Part shown: in pieces, positions 17,700 to 26,362 of the stretch
Numbering within the stretch: the first letter of the stretch is position 1
How the letters are laid out: each line of letters starts with the position of its first letter
Program-made: the position numbers and the translations under genes
From: Hellea sp.
GTDB taxonomy: Bacteria; Pseudomonadota; Alphaproteobacteria; Caulobacterales; Maricaulaceae
Reading direction: 5' to 3'
Assembly (NCBI GenBank): GCA_023300105.1
Contig: JALZWM010000112.1
Coordinates: 1 to 36,968 of the forward strand
DNA: 36,968 bases
Notes under the pieces: model-generated
What the model saw: only the letters and a program-made list of their open reading frames with translations
The model's database searches: none
What the model was told of the DNA's origin: nothing

Positions 17700-17931
17700 C
17701 TTTTTCTGTTTTCTTGTCAGAGCTTTTATTAGGTTTGTATGGCGCGTAATAGGCGCCATTAAGACACCCTGTTGTTTGTGTCGGATCAGTCGGTGAACTA
17801 TATGATGAAACACCACAGTCATCTTCCGCTTTATGGTCGTATGCAGCTTGCAGAACGCCATTTGTAAACGCGCAGGCTGATAAATTTAGAGCGCATAAAG
17901 CGGTTACTGATATTTTTAAAATACGTGACAT
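17677..17931 (-). CDS. small lipoprotein of unknown function
   Basis: An 84-residue protein with a clear lipoprotein signal: MSRILKISV, a hydrophobic stretch and lipobox LSAC with Cys20. The mature part is short and polar, with two more Cys residues, a Tyr/Pro/Ser-rich middle and a Lys-rich tail. I recognise no family. It is convergent with the protease gene, overlapping it by 23 bases, and lies 52 bases beyond the end of the cys operon without a sign of its own promoter. Confidence 0.6.
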   Translation of the reverse strand: MSRILKISVTALCALNLSACAFTNGVLQAAYDHKAEDDCGVSSYSSPTDPTQTTGCLNGAYYAPYKPNKSSDKKTEKASFPTPY

Positions 17932-17983
17932 GAAGGCTAGTTAGCACGCCCCATATTACCACTTCAAGTTACAAATATTTTAC

Positions 17984-19171
17984 CTAAAACACCTCAAAGG
18001 TCTTTTTATGTGGGACCTTCACCCATTTCCCGTCGATATAATGAATGCCGCATTCGGTCTTATCATTATTTCTCCAGCGGCCTGCGCGGGGGTCTTCGCC
18101 CTCTGCAACACGGGTTGTGCAGGGCTGGCAACCGATAGACAGATAACCAAGCGCAAACATTGGATGAGGCGCAAGGTCGTGCTTGCGGATGTAGGCAGTT
18201 ACGTCTTTGGCGGTCCAATAAGCGAGCGGGTTGACCTTGGCCATACGGCCGCCCGTTTCCAAGGTCGGCATATTTTTGCGGTCTGGTGTTTGGTAGCGTT
18301 TGCGCCCCGTTATACGAGCGTCAAAATCTGTGAGAACTTTATCCAAAGGACGCACCTTGCGCAGAGCACAACATAAATCAGGTTCAGATTGGTTCAAATC
18401 TCCTTTCGGATCTTCGGCCTTTAGCTCTTTGCTGTCAGGCGTTAGCGTTATGAAATTTGTCAGGCCTAAATCACCAATTAAGAGGTCGCGGTAGGCCAGA
18501 GTTTCCCGAAAATGCTTACCTGTATCAAGGAAATAGACCGGTAAGTTTTTATCGATTTTAGAAACCAAATGTAAAAGTACGGCGGAGTCAGCGCCTAAAG
18601 AGGACACCATGGCTATCTTGCCATTATAATCCTCAATTGATTGACGCAGGGAGGCTTCGGCTGAGAGGCCAAAATAAGGGTCATTGGCATTTAACGCGCC
18701 AACAGAGGTTTTACGCGCGTCAAAGACGCTAAGCGCAGGGCCTTGTTTAAACGCATAACCGCGTTGATAGGTCAGGCTAAAAGCGTCCATGGCGTTAAAC
18801 CAATCGCTTTCCGTTTGCCGCGCATAAGTGCCCTCATCTACTTTAATAGCATCAAAGCCACATTGAAGCGCAAAAGCATACTGATCAGGAATAAGCGGCC
18901 CTTCAGCGATTAAGAGCGCGCTATAGCCATACTTCTTGCGTAGTTCCCGCGCGATAGAAAAGCCGCGCCCATCAGCAAAACTTGGAAAATCCACAATGAT
19001 GGTTTTGATAGATTGAAGACGGAGTTTAATCGTTTCTAAATCCACATCATTAGGCAAACGCACAGCGTCTCCGTGATTAGAATTTAGAAAGTCTTCAAGT
19101 TCTGGAAAATCATTAAAATCCTCAGCAGACTCCTGATGGCCATCTTTGATTAAAACGGGATTAAGCGGCAT
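17984..19171 (-). CDS. cysH: DUF934-CysH fusion: APS reductase with N-terminal DUF934 domain
   Basis: A 395-residue protein with start ATG at 19171, which overlaps the cysI end by 11 bases. A longer frame to 19264 exists but lies wholly inside cysI coding and adds unrelated residues. Residues 1 to about 150 are a DUF934 domain (IIVDFPSFADGRGFSIAREL, YAFALQCGFDAIKVDE). The rest is the reductase: the P-loop-like SSLGADSAVLLHL, Cys267-Cys268 in CCALRKVRPL, Cys348-Cys351 in GCQPCTT and catalytic Cys374 in TECGIH. The two Cys pairs are the [4Fe-4S] ligands of APS reductases, so the substrate is probably APS rather than PAPS. DUF934 is usually a separate gene between cysI and cysH; here it is fused. 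Confidence 0.93.
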   Translation of the reverse strand: MPLNPVLIKDGHQESAEDFNDFPELEDFLNSNHGDAVRLPNDVDLETIKLRLQSIKTIIVDFPSFADGRGFSIARELRKKYGYSALLIAEGPLIPDQYAFALQCGFDAIKVDEGTYARQTESDWFNAMDAFSLTYQRGYAFKQGPALSVFDARKTSVGALNANDPYFGLSAEASLRQSIEDYNGKIAMVSSLGADSAVLLHLVSKIDKNLPVYFLDTGKHFRETLAYRDLLIGDLGLTNFITLTPDSKELKAEDPKGDLNQSEPDLCCALRKVRPLDKVLTDFDARITGRKRYQTPDRKNMPTLETGGRMAKVNPLAYWTAKDVTAYIRKHDLAPHPMFALGYLSIGCQPCTTRVAEGEDPRAGRWRNNDKTECGIHYIDGKWVKVPHKKTFEVF

Positions 19172-20813
19172 AAAGCGCCTCCTTAAATGGGGCCATACCG
19201 AGGCGGTTGAAGCTATCAATAAAGCGCTCCCCGTCTGAACGGACTTCCAGATAATAATCGACAAGGCGTTCTATGCCGTCGACGAGCTCGTCTTGACTAA
19301 AGCCGGGACCTGTCACTTTGCCAACAGCAGCGTTTTCAGACGCGTCGCCACCAAGCTTAACTTGATAAAATTCAACACCTGCTTTTTCGAGGCCCAAAAT
19401 GCCGATATGCCCGACATGGTGATGACCACAGGCATTAATACATCCTGATATTTTTATCTGCATTTCTCCGATAGCTCGCTGGCGCGCGGGGTCAGAAAAA
19501 CGCTGCGCAATCGCTTGCGACACAGGTATGGAACGCGCTGTTGCGAGAGCGCAAAAATCCATACCAGGACAACAGATGATATCTGAAATAAGGCCAATGT
19601 TGTCCGCGTGAAGTTTAACCTTTTTGAGCGCCTGATAGAGCGCATACAGGTCTGACTTTTTCACATGGGGCAATAAAACATTTTGCTGATGTGTTGTGCG
19701 GATTTCGCCGAAAGAATATGTCTCCGATAAATCAGCAACAGCCCGCATTTGATCAGACGTTATATCGCCCGGCGCAAGCTCTATCGGTTTGAGCGAAATA
19801 TTGACAATCGCGTAACCAGGCGTTTTATGGTCTGCGAGATTATTCTCAGTCCAATTTTCAAAATCTTTATCTGATAATAATTTAGCTTTATATCCATCAT
19901 CATGGTTTGGCAGGTCTTCAAATTCAGGACCACCAAAATATGACGTAATGCGCGCAACTTCTTCGGGGGAGACTGCGATATCCAACGGCTCAAGCGTCTC
20001 ATATTCCGCGTCGACCATTTTCTTAAATTCATCAATACCTGTTTCAGTCACCAAAATTTTGATACGCGCCTTATATTTATTATCACGGCGGCCATAGCGG
20101 TTATAAACACGCAATGTGGCCTCTAAATAAGGCAGTAATTCTTCGCGCGGGAGGAACTCTTGCAAAGTCTGCCCTATAATGGGAGTTCGCCCTAATCCCC
20201 CGCCAACTATGATGTGGTATCCGACTTCGCCTTTGTCGTTTTTTGTAATTTCAATCCCGATATCATGAGCGCGAATGACGGCGCGGTCTGTCTTGGAGGC
20301 CACGACAGCGATTTTGAACTTACGCGGCAAATAAGCAAATTCAGGATGCATAGTTGACCACTGACGTAGCAGCTCCGCTGTAGGGCGCGGGTCTTCGATT
20401 TCTTCGGCGGTCGCACCCGCATAAGGGTCAGACGTTACGTTCCTGATACAATTTCCAGATGTTTGGAAGCCGTGCATTTCGACATCTGCAAGGTCGTTTA
20501 AGATATCTGGAACATCTGTTAGCTCTGGCCAGTTAAATTGAATATTTTGCCGCGTTGTTATATGGCCATAGCCGCGGTCATATTTATCCGCGATCATTGC
20601 GAGTTGACGCATTTGCTTAGAGTTAAGAGAGCCGTAAGGCACCGCAACGCGCAGCATGTAAGCGTGAAGCTGTAGATACAGCCCGTTCATAAGGCGTATC
20701 GGTTTAAACTGATTTTCAGTTAAGCGCCCATCAAGGCGGCGTTCCACCTGCGAGCGGAATTGTTTGACGCGGCTCTGGACGATCTCGTGATCGAATTCAT
20801 CATAACGATACAT
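19161..20813 (-). CDS. cysI: sulfite reductase, siroheme/[4Fe-4S] hemoprotein
   Basis: A 550-residue nitrite/sulfite reductase-family protein that reduces sulfite to sulfide with six electrons. The siroheme-bridged cluster ligands are complete: Cys415 and Cys421 in CPGMDFC, and Cys458 and Cys462 in SGCINACGHHH. The substrate arginine/histidine region YGHITTRQNIQFNW and the second repeat FGEIRTTHQQNVLLP show the usual twofold layout. No CysJ flavoprotein gene is nearby, as is common in alphaproteobacteria. It sits 13 bases after DUF2849 and overlaps cysH. Confidence 0.95.
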   Translation of the reverse strand: MYRYDEFDHEIVQSRVKQFRSQVERRLDGRLTENQFKPIRLMNGLYLQLHAYMLRVAVPYGSLNSKQMRQLAMIADKYDRGYGHITTRQNIQFNWPELTDVPDILNDLADVEMHGFQTSGNCIRNVTSDPYAGATAEEIEDPRPTAELLRQWSTMHPEFAYLPRKFKIAVVASKTDRAVIRAHDIGIEITKNDKGEVGYHIIVGGGLGRTPIIGQTLQEFLPREELLPYLEATLRVYNRYGRRDNKYKARIKILVTETGIDEFKKMVDAEYETLEPLDIAVSPEEVARITSYFGGPEFEDLPNHDDGYKAKLLSDKDFENWTENNLADHKTPGYAIVNISLKPIELAPGDITSDQMRAVADLSETYSFGEIRTTHQQNVLLPHVKKSDLYALYQALKKVKLHADNIGLISDIICCPGMDFCALATARSIPVSQAIAQRFSDPARQRAIGEMQIKISGCINACGHHHVGHIGILGLEKAGVEFYQVKLGGDASENAAVGKVTGPGFSQDELVDGIERLVDYYLEVRSDGERFIDSFNRLGMAPFKEALYAA

Positions 20814-20826
20814 CTAACTATCTCTC

Positions 20827-21147
20827 TTATTTATGTCTTTGTAAGCCAAGTTCTTCGGCAGTGTCATAGCTGGGGCCTTTGACCCTAAATTTTTCGCGGT
20901 AGCGCACAGGCAGTCCCGTTTCAGGTTCAATATCGATAAAATAGACACCGACAACCAGATTAGCTTCGCCGTCAGCATCGCCCTTGGCTTGCATAGACTC
21001 TATTAAAGCTTCGTCTTCAGTTTTGAGCGCATCGGCATAATTACGTGACCATTCCAATTCAGGCGTTAGCCAGACACTGTAGCCTTCGCGGAGTTCATTG
21101 GCTGTAAGGCTCTGCGGACCTTTGCCTTTGTGTTTGAGTGTGCTCAT
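20827..21147 (-). CDS. DUF2849 protein of the sulfite reductase operon
   Basis: A 106-residue soluble protein (LREGYSVWLTPELEWSRNYADAL... LPVRYREKFRVKGPSYDTA). The family is nearly always found between cysG and cysI in alphaproteobacteria. Its role is not known to me; helping electron delivery or siroheme loading of CysI would fit the context but is a guess. It overlaps cysG by four bases and is followed by cysI after 13. Confidence 0.85.
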   Translation of the reverse strand: MSTLKHKGKGPQSLTANELREGYSVWLTPELEWSRNYADALKTEDEALIESMQAKGDADGEANLVVGVYFIDIEPETGLPVRYREKFRVKGPSYDTAEELGLQRHK

Positions 21148-22532
21148 TGGGCAGCGCTCCGTTTAAATGATGTTTCTGCGATTGAACGCGGGGCATAACC
21201 AAGCAAGAGTATCGCTGGCCCTTTGATGCCATGAGCTATGATGTCTTCAGACAGGCGCTCCAATGTCGTCGCAACGATAATTTGACCTTCGCGTGATGCA
21301 TTTTCAACAACAGTCACAGCGAGATGTTTATCCGCGCCGTGCATCAGCAAACGCCCTTGTATAAATCCAGACGCCCCAACCCCCATATATACGGCAGCGC
21401 GAGCACCGCCCGCAGCCAGACCTGCCCAATCATGTTCTGCAAAGCCTTTTGCATCATGTCCCGTGAGAAATGAGACAGCTTTATTATGACCACGCGTTGT
21501 CAGAGACGTGCCAATTTCAGCCGCCGCCGCCGCCGCAGAGGTGATTCCCGGCACAATACCGTAAGATATACCTGCTATTTCTAGGGCGTCGACTTCTTCA
21601 TCGGCGCGCCCAAAGATTAAAGGGTCGCCGCTTTTCAGGCGAACAACCGTCGATCCCTCTAGGGCTTTTTCAACCAAAATGGCATTGATTTCGGTTTGGG
21701 GTGTGGAGGCCCCACCTGGTTCTTTTCCGACATAGATGTATTCAGCCTCGCGGCGCCCAAAGTCTAGGACACCCTTGCTAACGAGACGGTCGTAAACAAT
21801 AACGTCGGCGCTATGTAGTTTCTGCCGCGCGGCTAATGTTAAAAGGTCTGGATTGCCCGGACCCGCGCCAACTAAGGACACGGACCCCATTTTATTATCT
21901 TTATGACCTTCCATTTTTCGCGATACACGTGATGTCAACTCATTCCCAGACACACGTAATTGGCTTAGGAGGTCTTTGCCGTCAAATATCTCAGCCCAGA
22001 AGAGTTGACGTTCAGATAAACTTGGAATTTTTGATTTAACTTTAGCTCTTAAACTATTGATTACATTAGCTAAATTTCCTAATGAGGAAGGCAGCCTTGC
22101 CTCTAAGTCTGTTTTTATAGCGCGGGCCAAGCTTGGGCTGGTACCCTCAGTGCCAATCGACACAATAACAGGACTACGGTCAACCAAAGCGGGTGTGATA
22201 AAATCACAGGCGTCTTTCTGATCCGCAGCATTAACAAGCAGGCCTCTAGCACGTGAAAGGTCCGCTAATTTAGCATTTTCTATATCATCTTCGGTGGCAG
22301 CGTAAACAAGGCGAACACCTTCAAGATCAGAGAGGTCATATTCACGTTTCTTCCAAACTAACTTACCTTTGCTTTCCCAGCGCGCAATTTCATCACTAAT
22401 TTCTGGCGCAACAACACATAAGTTGGCGTCTGTCTTTATCAGAGTCCTCAACTTTGCCTCAGCCGCTGAACTACCACCTACAATAAGGATTTTTGCGTCC
22501 TTCATATCAACATGTATGGGGAGATATCGCAT
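21144..22532 (-). CDS. cysG: siroheme synthase (multifunctional CysG)
   Basis: Makes siroheme, the cofactor of CysI, from uroporphyrinogen III. The N-terminal part (1 to about 200) is the precorrin-2 dehydrogenase/ferrochelatase (ILIVGGSSAAEAK, LVYAATED, TEGTSPSLARAIK). The C-terminal part is the SAM-dependent uroporphyrinogen methyltransferase (SLVGAGPGNPDLLTLAA, VYDRLVS, RLKSGDPLIFGRADEE, GIVPGITSAAAAAA). I chose the ATG at 22532, with an AGG eight bases upstream, over 22550, which lacks one. First gene of the cys operon, divergent from an XRE-cupin regulator. Confidence 0.94.
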   Translation of the reverse strand: MRYLPIHVDMKDAKILIVGGSSAAEAKLRTLIKTDANLCVVAPEISDEIARWESKGKLVWKKREYDLSDLEGVRLVYAATEDDIENAKLADLSRARGLLVNAADQKDACDFITPALVDRSPVIVSIGTEGTSPSLARAIKTDLEARLPSSLGNLANVINSLRAKVKSKIPSLSERQLFWAEIFDGKDLLSQLRVSGNELTSRVSRKMEGHKDNKMGSVSLVGAGPGNPDLLTLAARQKLHSADVIVYDRLVSKGVLDFGRREAEYIYVGKEPGGASTPQTEINAILVEKALEGSTVVRLKSGDPLIFGRADEEVDALEIAGISYGIVPGITSAAAAAAEIGTSLTTRGHNKAVSFLTGHDAKGFAEHDWAGLAAGGARAAVYMGVGASGFIQGRLLMHGADKHLAVTVVENASREGQIIVATTLERLSEDIIAHGIKGPAILLLGYAPRSIAETSFKRSAAQ

Positions 22533-22571
22533 ATTTAGGCCTAAGAGCATGTTCGCTTGATTAATTCTTCT

Positions 22572-22587
22572 GTTCTATATATAGAAC
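22572..22587. promoter_or_regulatory. 16-base perfect palindrome, candidate operator between cysG and the XRE-cupin gene
   Basis: GTTCTATA followed directly by its mirror TATAGAAC. It lies about 40 bases before the cysG start and 60 before the regulator start, and its centre could be the -10 of the cysG promoter. Short perfect palindromes of this size suit XRE-type dimers. Seen directly; the binding partner is inferred from position. Confidence 0.55.
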
Positions 22588-22646
22588 GATTGAGTAATAT
22601 ACCAGACCCGCAACTAACTTTTTTTTGTAAAAAATGGCAATAATTT

Positions 22647-23264
22647 ATGGCACGACAAAAACGACAACCTTGCGCAGAAACAAATGCCCTTGCCGAAAAG
22701 CTGGGGCAGACCATATTACGATTGCGCACGGCAGATAAAATGTCACTTGGCGATTTGTCTGAAAGCTCTGGCGTTGCGAAGTCAATGATTTCACAGATAG
22801 AGAAGAATGAAACAAACCCCTCGCTTGCCACACTCTCGCGCCTTAGCCAGGCCCTAGGGACTAGCGTCGAAGCTATGGTATCACAAGGTGGTAACCGCTC
22901 AGCTCTCGTGCAAAAAACTGACATCCAAGATACCCCACTACTAACTAGTGAAGATGGCTTGTGTGAGCTTAGGATAATCGGCTCCATTGACACGGTCCAA
23001 TGGGTACAGTGGTATGATTTTTGCGCCGAACCCAATGGTAAACTCATAAGCTCCGCTCATCCTGATGGGTCCGTCGAAAACCTGACAGTTTTAACCGGAG
23101 TCGTCCGTGTGGAAATTGAAGAAGAAAGTTGGGACGTCAAAGCTGGCGAAACATTGCGCTACCGCGCTGACCGTCCACATAAAATAACAAATATAGGTAA
23201 ATCAGCTGTGCACGCGACGATGGTGAATATCTTGGCTCATGCTGTTCGGGCAGTAAGCGCTTAA
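22647..23264 (+). CDS. XRE-family regulator with C-terminal cupin domain
   Basis: A 205-residue regulator. The helix-turn-helix spans about residues 14-70 (MSLGDLSESSGVAKSMISQI, NPSLATLSRLSQALG). The cupin_2 barrel covers about 125-195 (VENLTVLTGVVRVEIEEESW, VKAGETLRYRADRPHKITN). It is divergent from the cysG operon with a perfect palindrome in between. E. coli SutR (YdcN) has the same architecture and governs sulfur-use genes, so this protein is a good candidate local regulator of the cys operon. The ligand of the cupin pocket is unknown. Confidence 0.88.
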   Translation: MARQKRQPCAETNALAEKLGQTILRLRTADKMSLGDLSESSGVAKSMISQIEKNETNPSLATLSRLSQALGTSVEAMVSQGGNRSALVQKTDIQDTPLLTSEDGLCELRIIGSIDTVQWVQWYDFCAEPNGKLISSAHPDGSVENLTVLTGVVRVEIEEESWDVKAGETLRYRADRPHKITNIGKSAVHATMVNILAHAVRAVSA

Positions 23265-23324
23265 CTCGTTAGGCTGTCGCAAATATACAATCTGCACATT
23301 TTAGACCAAGTCCCACTTATCAAA

Positions 23325-23388
23325 ATTAGCGAGTGTTATGCCTGCACCTCATCAACAAATGCTTGCATCATGGCCTCTTTTCGCTAAT
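23325..23388 (+). repeat. inverted repeat in the thrC leader
   Basis: ATTAGCGA (23325-23332) and TCGCTAAT (23381-23388) are perfect eight-base arms 48 bases apart. The right arm ends eight bases before the thrC ATG, so pairing in RNA would bring structure close to the ribosome site. It could also be a protein site or chance. Confidence 0.3.
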
Positions 23389-23400
23389 GAGCTGCCATGA
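23338..23400 (+). CDS. possible 20-codon leader ORF overlapping thrC
   Basis: ATG at 23338 opens the frame MPAPHQQMLASWPLFANELP, whose TGA (23398-23400) overlaps the thrC ATG as ATGA. It has no run of Thr or Ile codons, so it is not a classical attenuator. No clear Shine-Dalgarno precedes it. It may only provide translational coupling, or be chance. Confidence 0.25.
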   Translation: MPAPHQQMLASWPLFANELP

Positions 23401-24752
23401 ATTATCACTCACATACCAACAGCAATTTAACAGCGCGTTTCGGCGATGCGCTCCTTGCGAGTTTAGCGCCTGACGGAGGGTTGTGGATGCCAGACAAAAT
23501 TCCACATTTCACAGAAGAACAAACCGCCGAGATGGGCGCAATGAGTTTTGCAGACTGCGCCGCAATTCTTGCGCGTCATTTTGTTGACGACAGATTTTCA
23601 GACGAAGACCTACTTGAGCTGTGCCGTGAAGCCTATGATTTTCCCGTGCCCATGGTCGCGCTCAACGGCATAGTATTGGATGTCGCTACGCCAGAAATCG
23701 CCGATGAGTATATGCTTGAACTTTTTCATGGACCAACCTTAGCCTTTAAAGATTTTGCAGCGCGCTTTATGGGACGTGCAGCGAGCCACCTCATGAGCGC
23801 AGAAAATGATAAGCGAACAATATTAGTCGCGACATCTGGGGATACAGGCGGCGCAATTGGGGATGCATTCTTGGATCAAGACGGCATTCAAGTCTTTATT
23901 CTGTTCCCTAAGGGCGGCGTAAGCAAAGTCCAAGAGCAACAGCTTTGTACAATGGGTACTGAACATTCAAATGTGAAAGCTATTTCGGTCGATGGAACAT
24001 TTGATGATTGCCAAAGGCTTGTCAAAGAAGGGTTTGGCAACGAACGTCTTACAAAAAAATACAGCCTGATGTCAGCGAACTCTATTAATGTTGGCCGCGT
24101 TATTCCACAAAGCTTTTATTATTTCTGGACGAGCTTACAGATAAAAGCAGCTCATCCTGGAAAACCGATTGTATATTCAATTCCGTCGGGCAATTTGGGC
24201 AATCTTACGGGCGGATTAATCGCAAAACAGATGGGCGCGCCTATCATGCGTTTTGTCGTCGGTAATAATACAAATGATCCTTTTGTAGATTACCTCAAAT
24301 CAGGTGAATACCGCCCTCGTCCCTCTGTCCCGACATTATCAAATGCAATGGATATTGGCCGGCCAAATAACTTCCCAAGAATATTAGATTTATACGATAA
24401 TAATTATGATGCGGTGGGCGATGTTTGCTGGGGCGCGTCATTCTCTGATGAAGAGACTGAGCGTCATTTACGCAGCATCCATAGGGAACATAAATATGTG
24501 ATGTGTCCACATACGGCCGTTGGACATTTGGCTATGGAAGCTTTTAGTTCGGACATAGAGGATGAGTTCATTAAAGTCACAGTCGCAACGGCGCATCCAG
24601 CCAAATTTATTAATAGCGTTGAACGCATCATTAGAGAAGATGTTCCAATGCCGGCGCCGCTGCAAAAAATCATGAACAAGACAAAACGATTTCATGTCAT
24701 GGAGCCAAGCCTTGAAGCCTTAGAAAATTACCTCGAACTCAACACTGCATGA
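23397..24752 (+). CDS. thrC: threonine synthase
   Basis: PLP enzyme converting O-phosphohomoserine to threonine. 451 residues, the longer enteric/fungal-like class. The PLP lysine is Lys118 in HGPTLAFKDFAARFMGR. Further family marks are ATSGDTGGAIGDAF, the PKGGVSKVQEQQL stretch and SIPSGNLGNLTGG. Only a weak GAG precedes the ATG. It overlaps the following P-loop gene by four bases. Confidence 0.96.
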   Translation: MNYHSHTNSNLTARFGDALLASLAPDGGLWMPDKIPHFTEEQTAEMGAMSFADCAAILARHFVDDRFSDEDLLELCREAYDFPVPMVALNGIVLDVATPEIADEYMLELFHGPTLAFKDFAARFMGRAASHLMSAENDKRTILVATSGDTGGAIGDAFLDQDGIQVFILFPKGGVSKVQEQQLCTMGTEHSNVKAISVDGTFDDCQRLVKEGFGNERLTKKYSLMSANSINVGRVIPQSFYYFWTSLQIKAAHPGKPIVYSIPSGNLGNLTGGLIAKQMGAPIMRFVVGNNTNDPFVDYLKSGEYRPRPSVPTLSNAMDIGRPNNFPRILDLYDNNYDAVGDVCWGASFSDEETERHLRSIHREHKYVMCPHTAVGHLAMEAFSSDIEDEFIKVTVATAHPAKFINSVERIIREDVPMPAPLQKIMNKTKRFHVMEPSLEALENYLELNTA

Positions 24753-25393
24753 AGTTGACACGCGCAGAATTCGCTGAGCGCTATGCTAAGGGCACATTAA
24801 AAATTGCTTTTATAGGCATGTCAAATATTGGCAAAAGTTATACAGCAACGCGGCTTGCTAACCATTATAACTTTAGCCTCATTGAAGTTGATAAGATCAT
24901 TAGGGAAAATTTAGGGCATGATTCCATGGACGCTTTTGCAAAGTGGCAAGGCCATCCCTACACAGAGGGCTACTCTGAGCGTGAACACCACTCTATTGCG
25001 CTAGAAACACAGGCTACCCTCACAGCCATAACAACTAATCAGAAGAATCCCGTAATCGATACAACAGGCAGTGTTATCTACACGGATAAAGCGGGCCTCA
25101 AAAAACTAAGAGAAACCTGCTATGTTGTCTATATTGAGGCCATGGAAGATCACATCGAACAGCTTAAAATTCAATATTTCAAACACCCAAAACCTTTAGT
25201 TTGGGCAGGACATTATAAGACAATAGAAGGCCTGACCGAAACAGAAAGTATTTTAGAGTGTTATCCAAAACTTTTGGAAAGCCGCGCTTCATCTTATGCT
25301 GTCCATGCAGACGTGACTTTGCCCTCAACAACAATCTTAAATCCTGACGTCAGCATTGAAGATATTTACGAAGCGCTACAACCATCCATCTAG
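24749..25393 (+). CDS. shikimate-kinase-like P-loop protein, cotranslated with thrC
   Basis: A 214-residue protein with a Walker A motif at residues 23-30 (GMSNIGKS) followed by SYTATRLANHY, and an Asp in IEVDKIIREN at the place where shikimate kinase binds its substrate and Mg. The middle (VIDTTGSVIYTDKAGLKKLR) also recalls the shikimate/gluconate kinase fold, but the family is divergent and I would not call it AroK. The start lies in the last four bases of thrC. Vertebrate THNSL1 proteins join a shikimate-kinase-like domain to a ThrC domain, so the pairing has a precedent. A role in threonine synthesis, such as making or handling the phosphorylated substrate, is inference. The 3' end overlaps hemH by 18 bases tail to tail. 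Confidence 0.75.
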   Translation: MKLTRAEFAERYAKGTLKIAFIGMSNIGKSYTATRLANHYNFSLIEVDKIIRENLGHDSMDAFAKWQGHPYTEGYSEREHHSIALETQATLTAITTNQKNPVIDTTGSVIYTDKAGLKKLRETCYVVYIEAMEDHIEQLKIQYFKHPKPLVWAGHYKTIEGLTETESILECYPKLLESRASSYAVHADVTLPSTTILNPDVSIEDIYEALQPSI

Positions 25394-26362
25394 TAAACGT
25401 TCTTTAGCAAGCGCACTCAAAAAATCTAAATGCGCCTCATCATCATTGAGACATGGAACCGCTGTGAATTCTTCGCCGCCATGCTCTATAAATGACTCGC
25501 AAGCTTCGATTTTTATTTCCTCTAAAGTTTCGAGACAATCCACAGAAAAACCCGGCATCATCACAGCCACTTTTTTTATGCCCTGAGAGGGCAAAGCTTC
25601 GAGCGTTTTATCCGTATAAGGTTGAAGCCAAGCCTTCGGCCCAAAACGGGACTGGAATGTCGCTTTCAAGGTGTCCTCAGTCATACCCAAATGGGAGCGT
25701 AGTAAGTTCGTCGTTTGAATACACTCGCCTTGATACGGATCACCTTTATCAACATAGCTTTGCGGAAGGCCGTGATAGGACGTCATCACAAGATCAGGCG
25801 TCCAATCCAGAGTTGCGAGATGCGCCGTTAGGCTATCTCCAAGCGCTTTTATGTAGCGCGGGTCTTCATGATAGTCTCTTAAGAACCTAAGTTCAGGCAC
25901 GTCCATACGCTTCATAAGCGCTTTTGCGACCCCGTCATATGTCGACGCCGTCGTTGCCCCCGCAAATTGCGGGTACATCGGCAGTACAGCAATCTTGGTA
26001 CAACCTTTGGCTTTTAAAGCATCAAGCCCTGCGCCTATAGACGGATTTCCGTAGCGCATCGCGGTTTCAACGTGAACACCTGGCCCTAGCCGCGCCGCTA
26101 TTCCAGCAGTTTGCGCACGCGCGATTCTAATTAAAGGTGCCTCGCCTCCATCCTTGTCCCAGACCGTTGCATAGGCACGTGCCGAGCGCGCTGGGCGCGT
26201 GCGCAGAATAATTCCGTGTAGAATCGGGCACCAAATCCAGCGACTCGTATCTATGACTCGTTTGTCATGTAGGAACTGAAACAAGTATTTTCTAACCGCT
26301 TTTGTCGTTGGCGCATCAGGAGATCCTAAATTTACGAGCAAAAGCCCCGGTTTACCGCTCAT
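25376..26362 (-). CDS. hemH: ferrochelatase
   Basis: Inserts ferrous iron into protoporphyrin IX, the last step of heme synthesis. From ATG 26362 the protein has 328 residues; the AAAGGA seven bases upstream favours this over a TTG at 26404. Family motifs are GLLLVNLGSPDAP, the LPMYPQFAGATTAST loop, the catalytic histidine in TSYHGLPQSYVDKGDPY and the Glu-rich PGFSVDCLETLEEI. Divergent from the M2 peptidase and convergent with the P-loop gene. Confidence 0.96.
   Translation of the reverse strand: MSGKPGLLLVNLGSPDAPTTKAVRKYLFQFLHDKRVIDTSRWIWCPILHGIILRTRPARSARAYATVWDKDGGEAPLIRIARAQTAGIAARLGPGVHVETAMRYGNPSIGAGLDALKAKGCTKIAVLPMYPQFAGATTASTYDGVAKALMKRMDVPELRFLRDYHEDPRYIKALGDSLTAHLATLDWTPDLVMTSYHGLPQSYVDKGDPYQGECIQTTNLLRSHLGMTEDTLKATFQSRFGPKAWLQPYTDKTLEALPSQGIKKVAVMMPGFSVDCLETLEEIKIEACESFIEHGGEEFTAVPCLNDDEAHLDFLSALAKERLLDGWL

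Noticed and set aside
18388-18400. GGTTCAAATC, resembling a tRNA T-arm
   Set aside because: It is inside cysH coding, and no acceptor stem or anticodon arm can be formed around it.
19172-19264. N-terminal extension of CysH to 19264
   Set aside because: Falls wholly within cysI coding and adds residues not belonging to DUF934; the ATG at 19171 gives a normal short overlap.
21530-21545. GCC-type triplet repeat seen as a possible unstable repeat
   Set aside because: It encodes the alanine run AAAAAA of the CysG methyltransferase domain after GITS, normal for this family.
25492-25890. 132-codon plus-strand frame opposite hemH
   Set aside because: Antisense shadow; hemH on the other strand has all ferrochelatase motifs.
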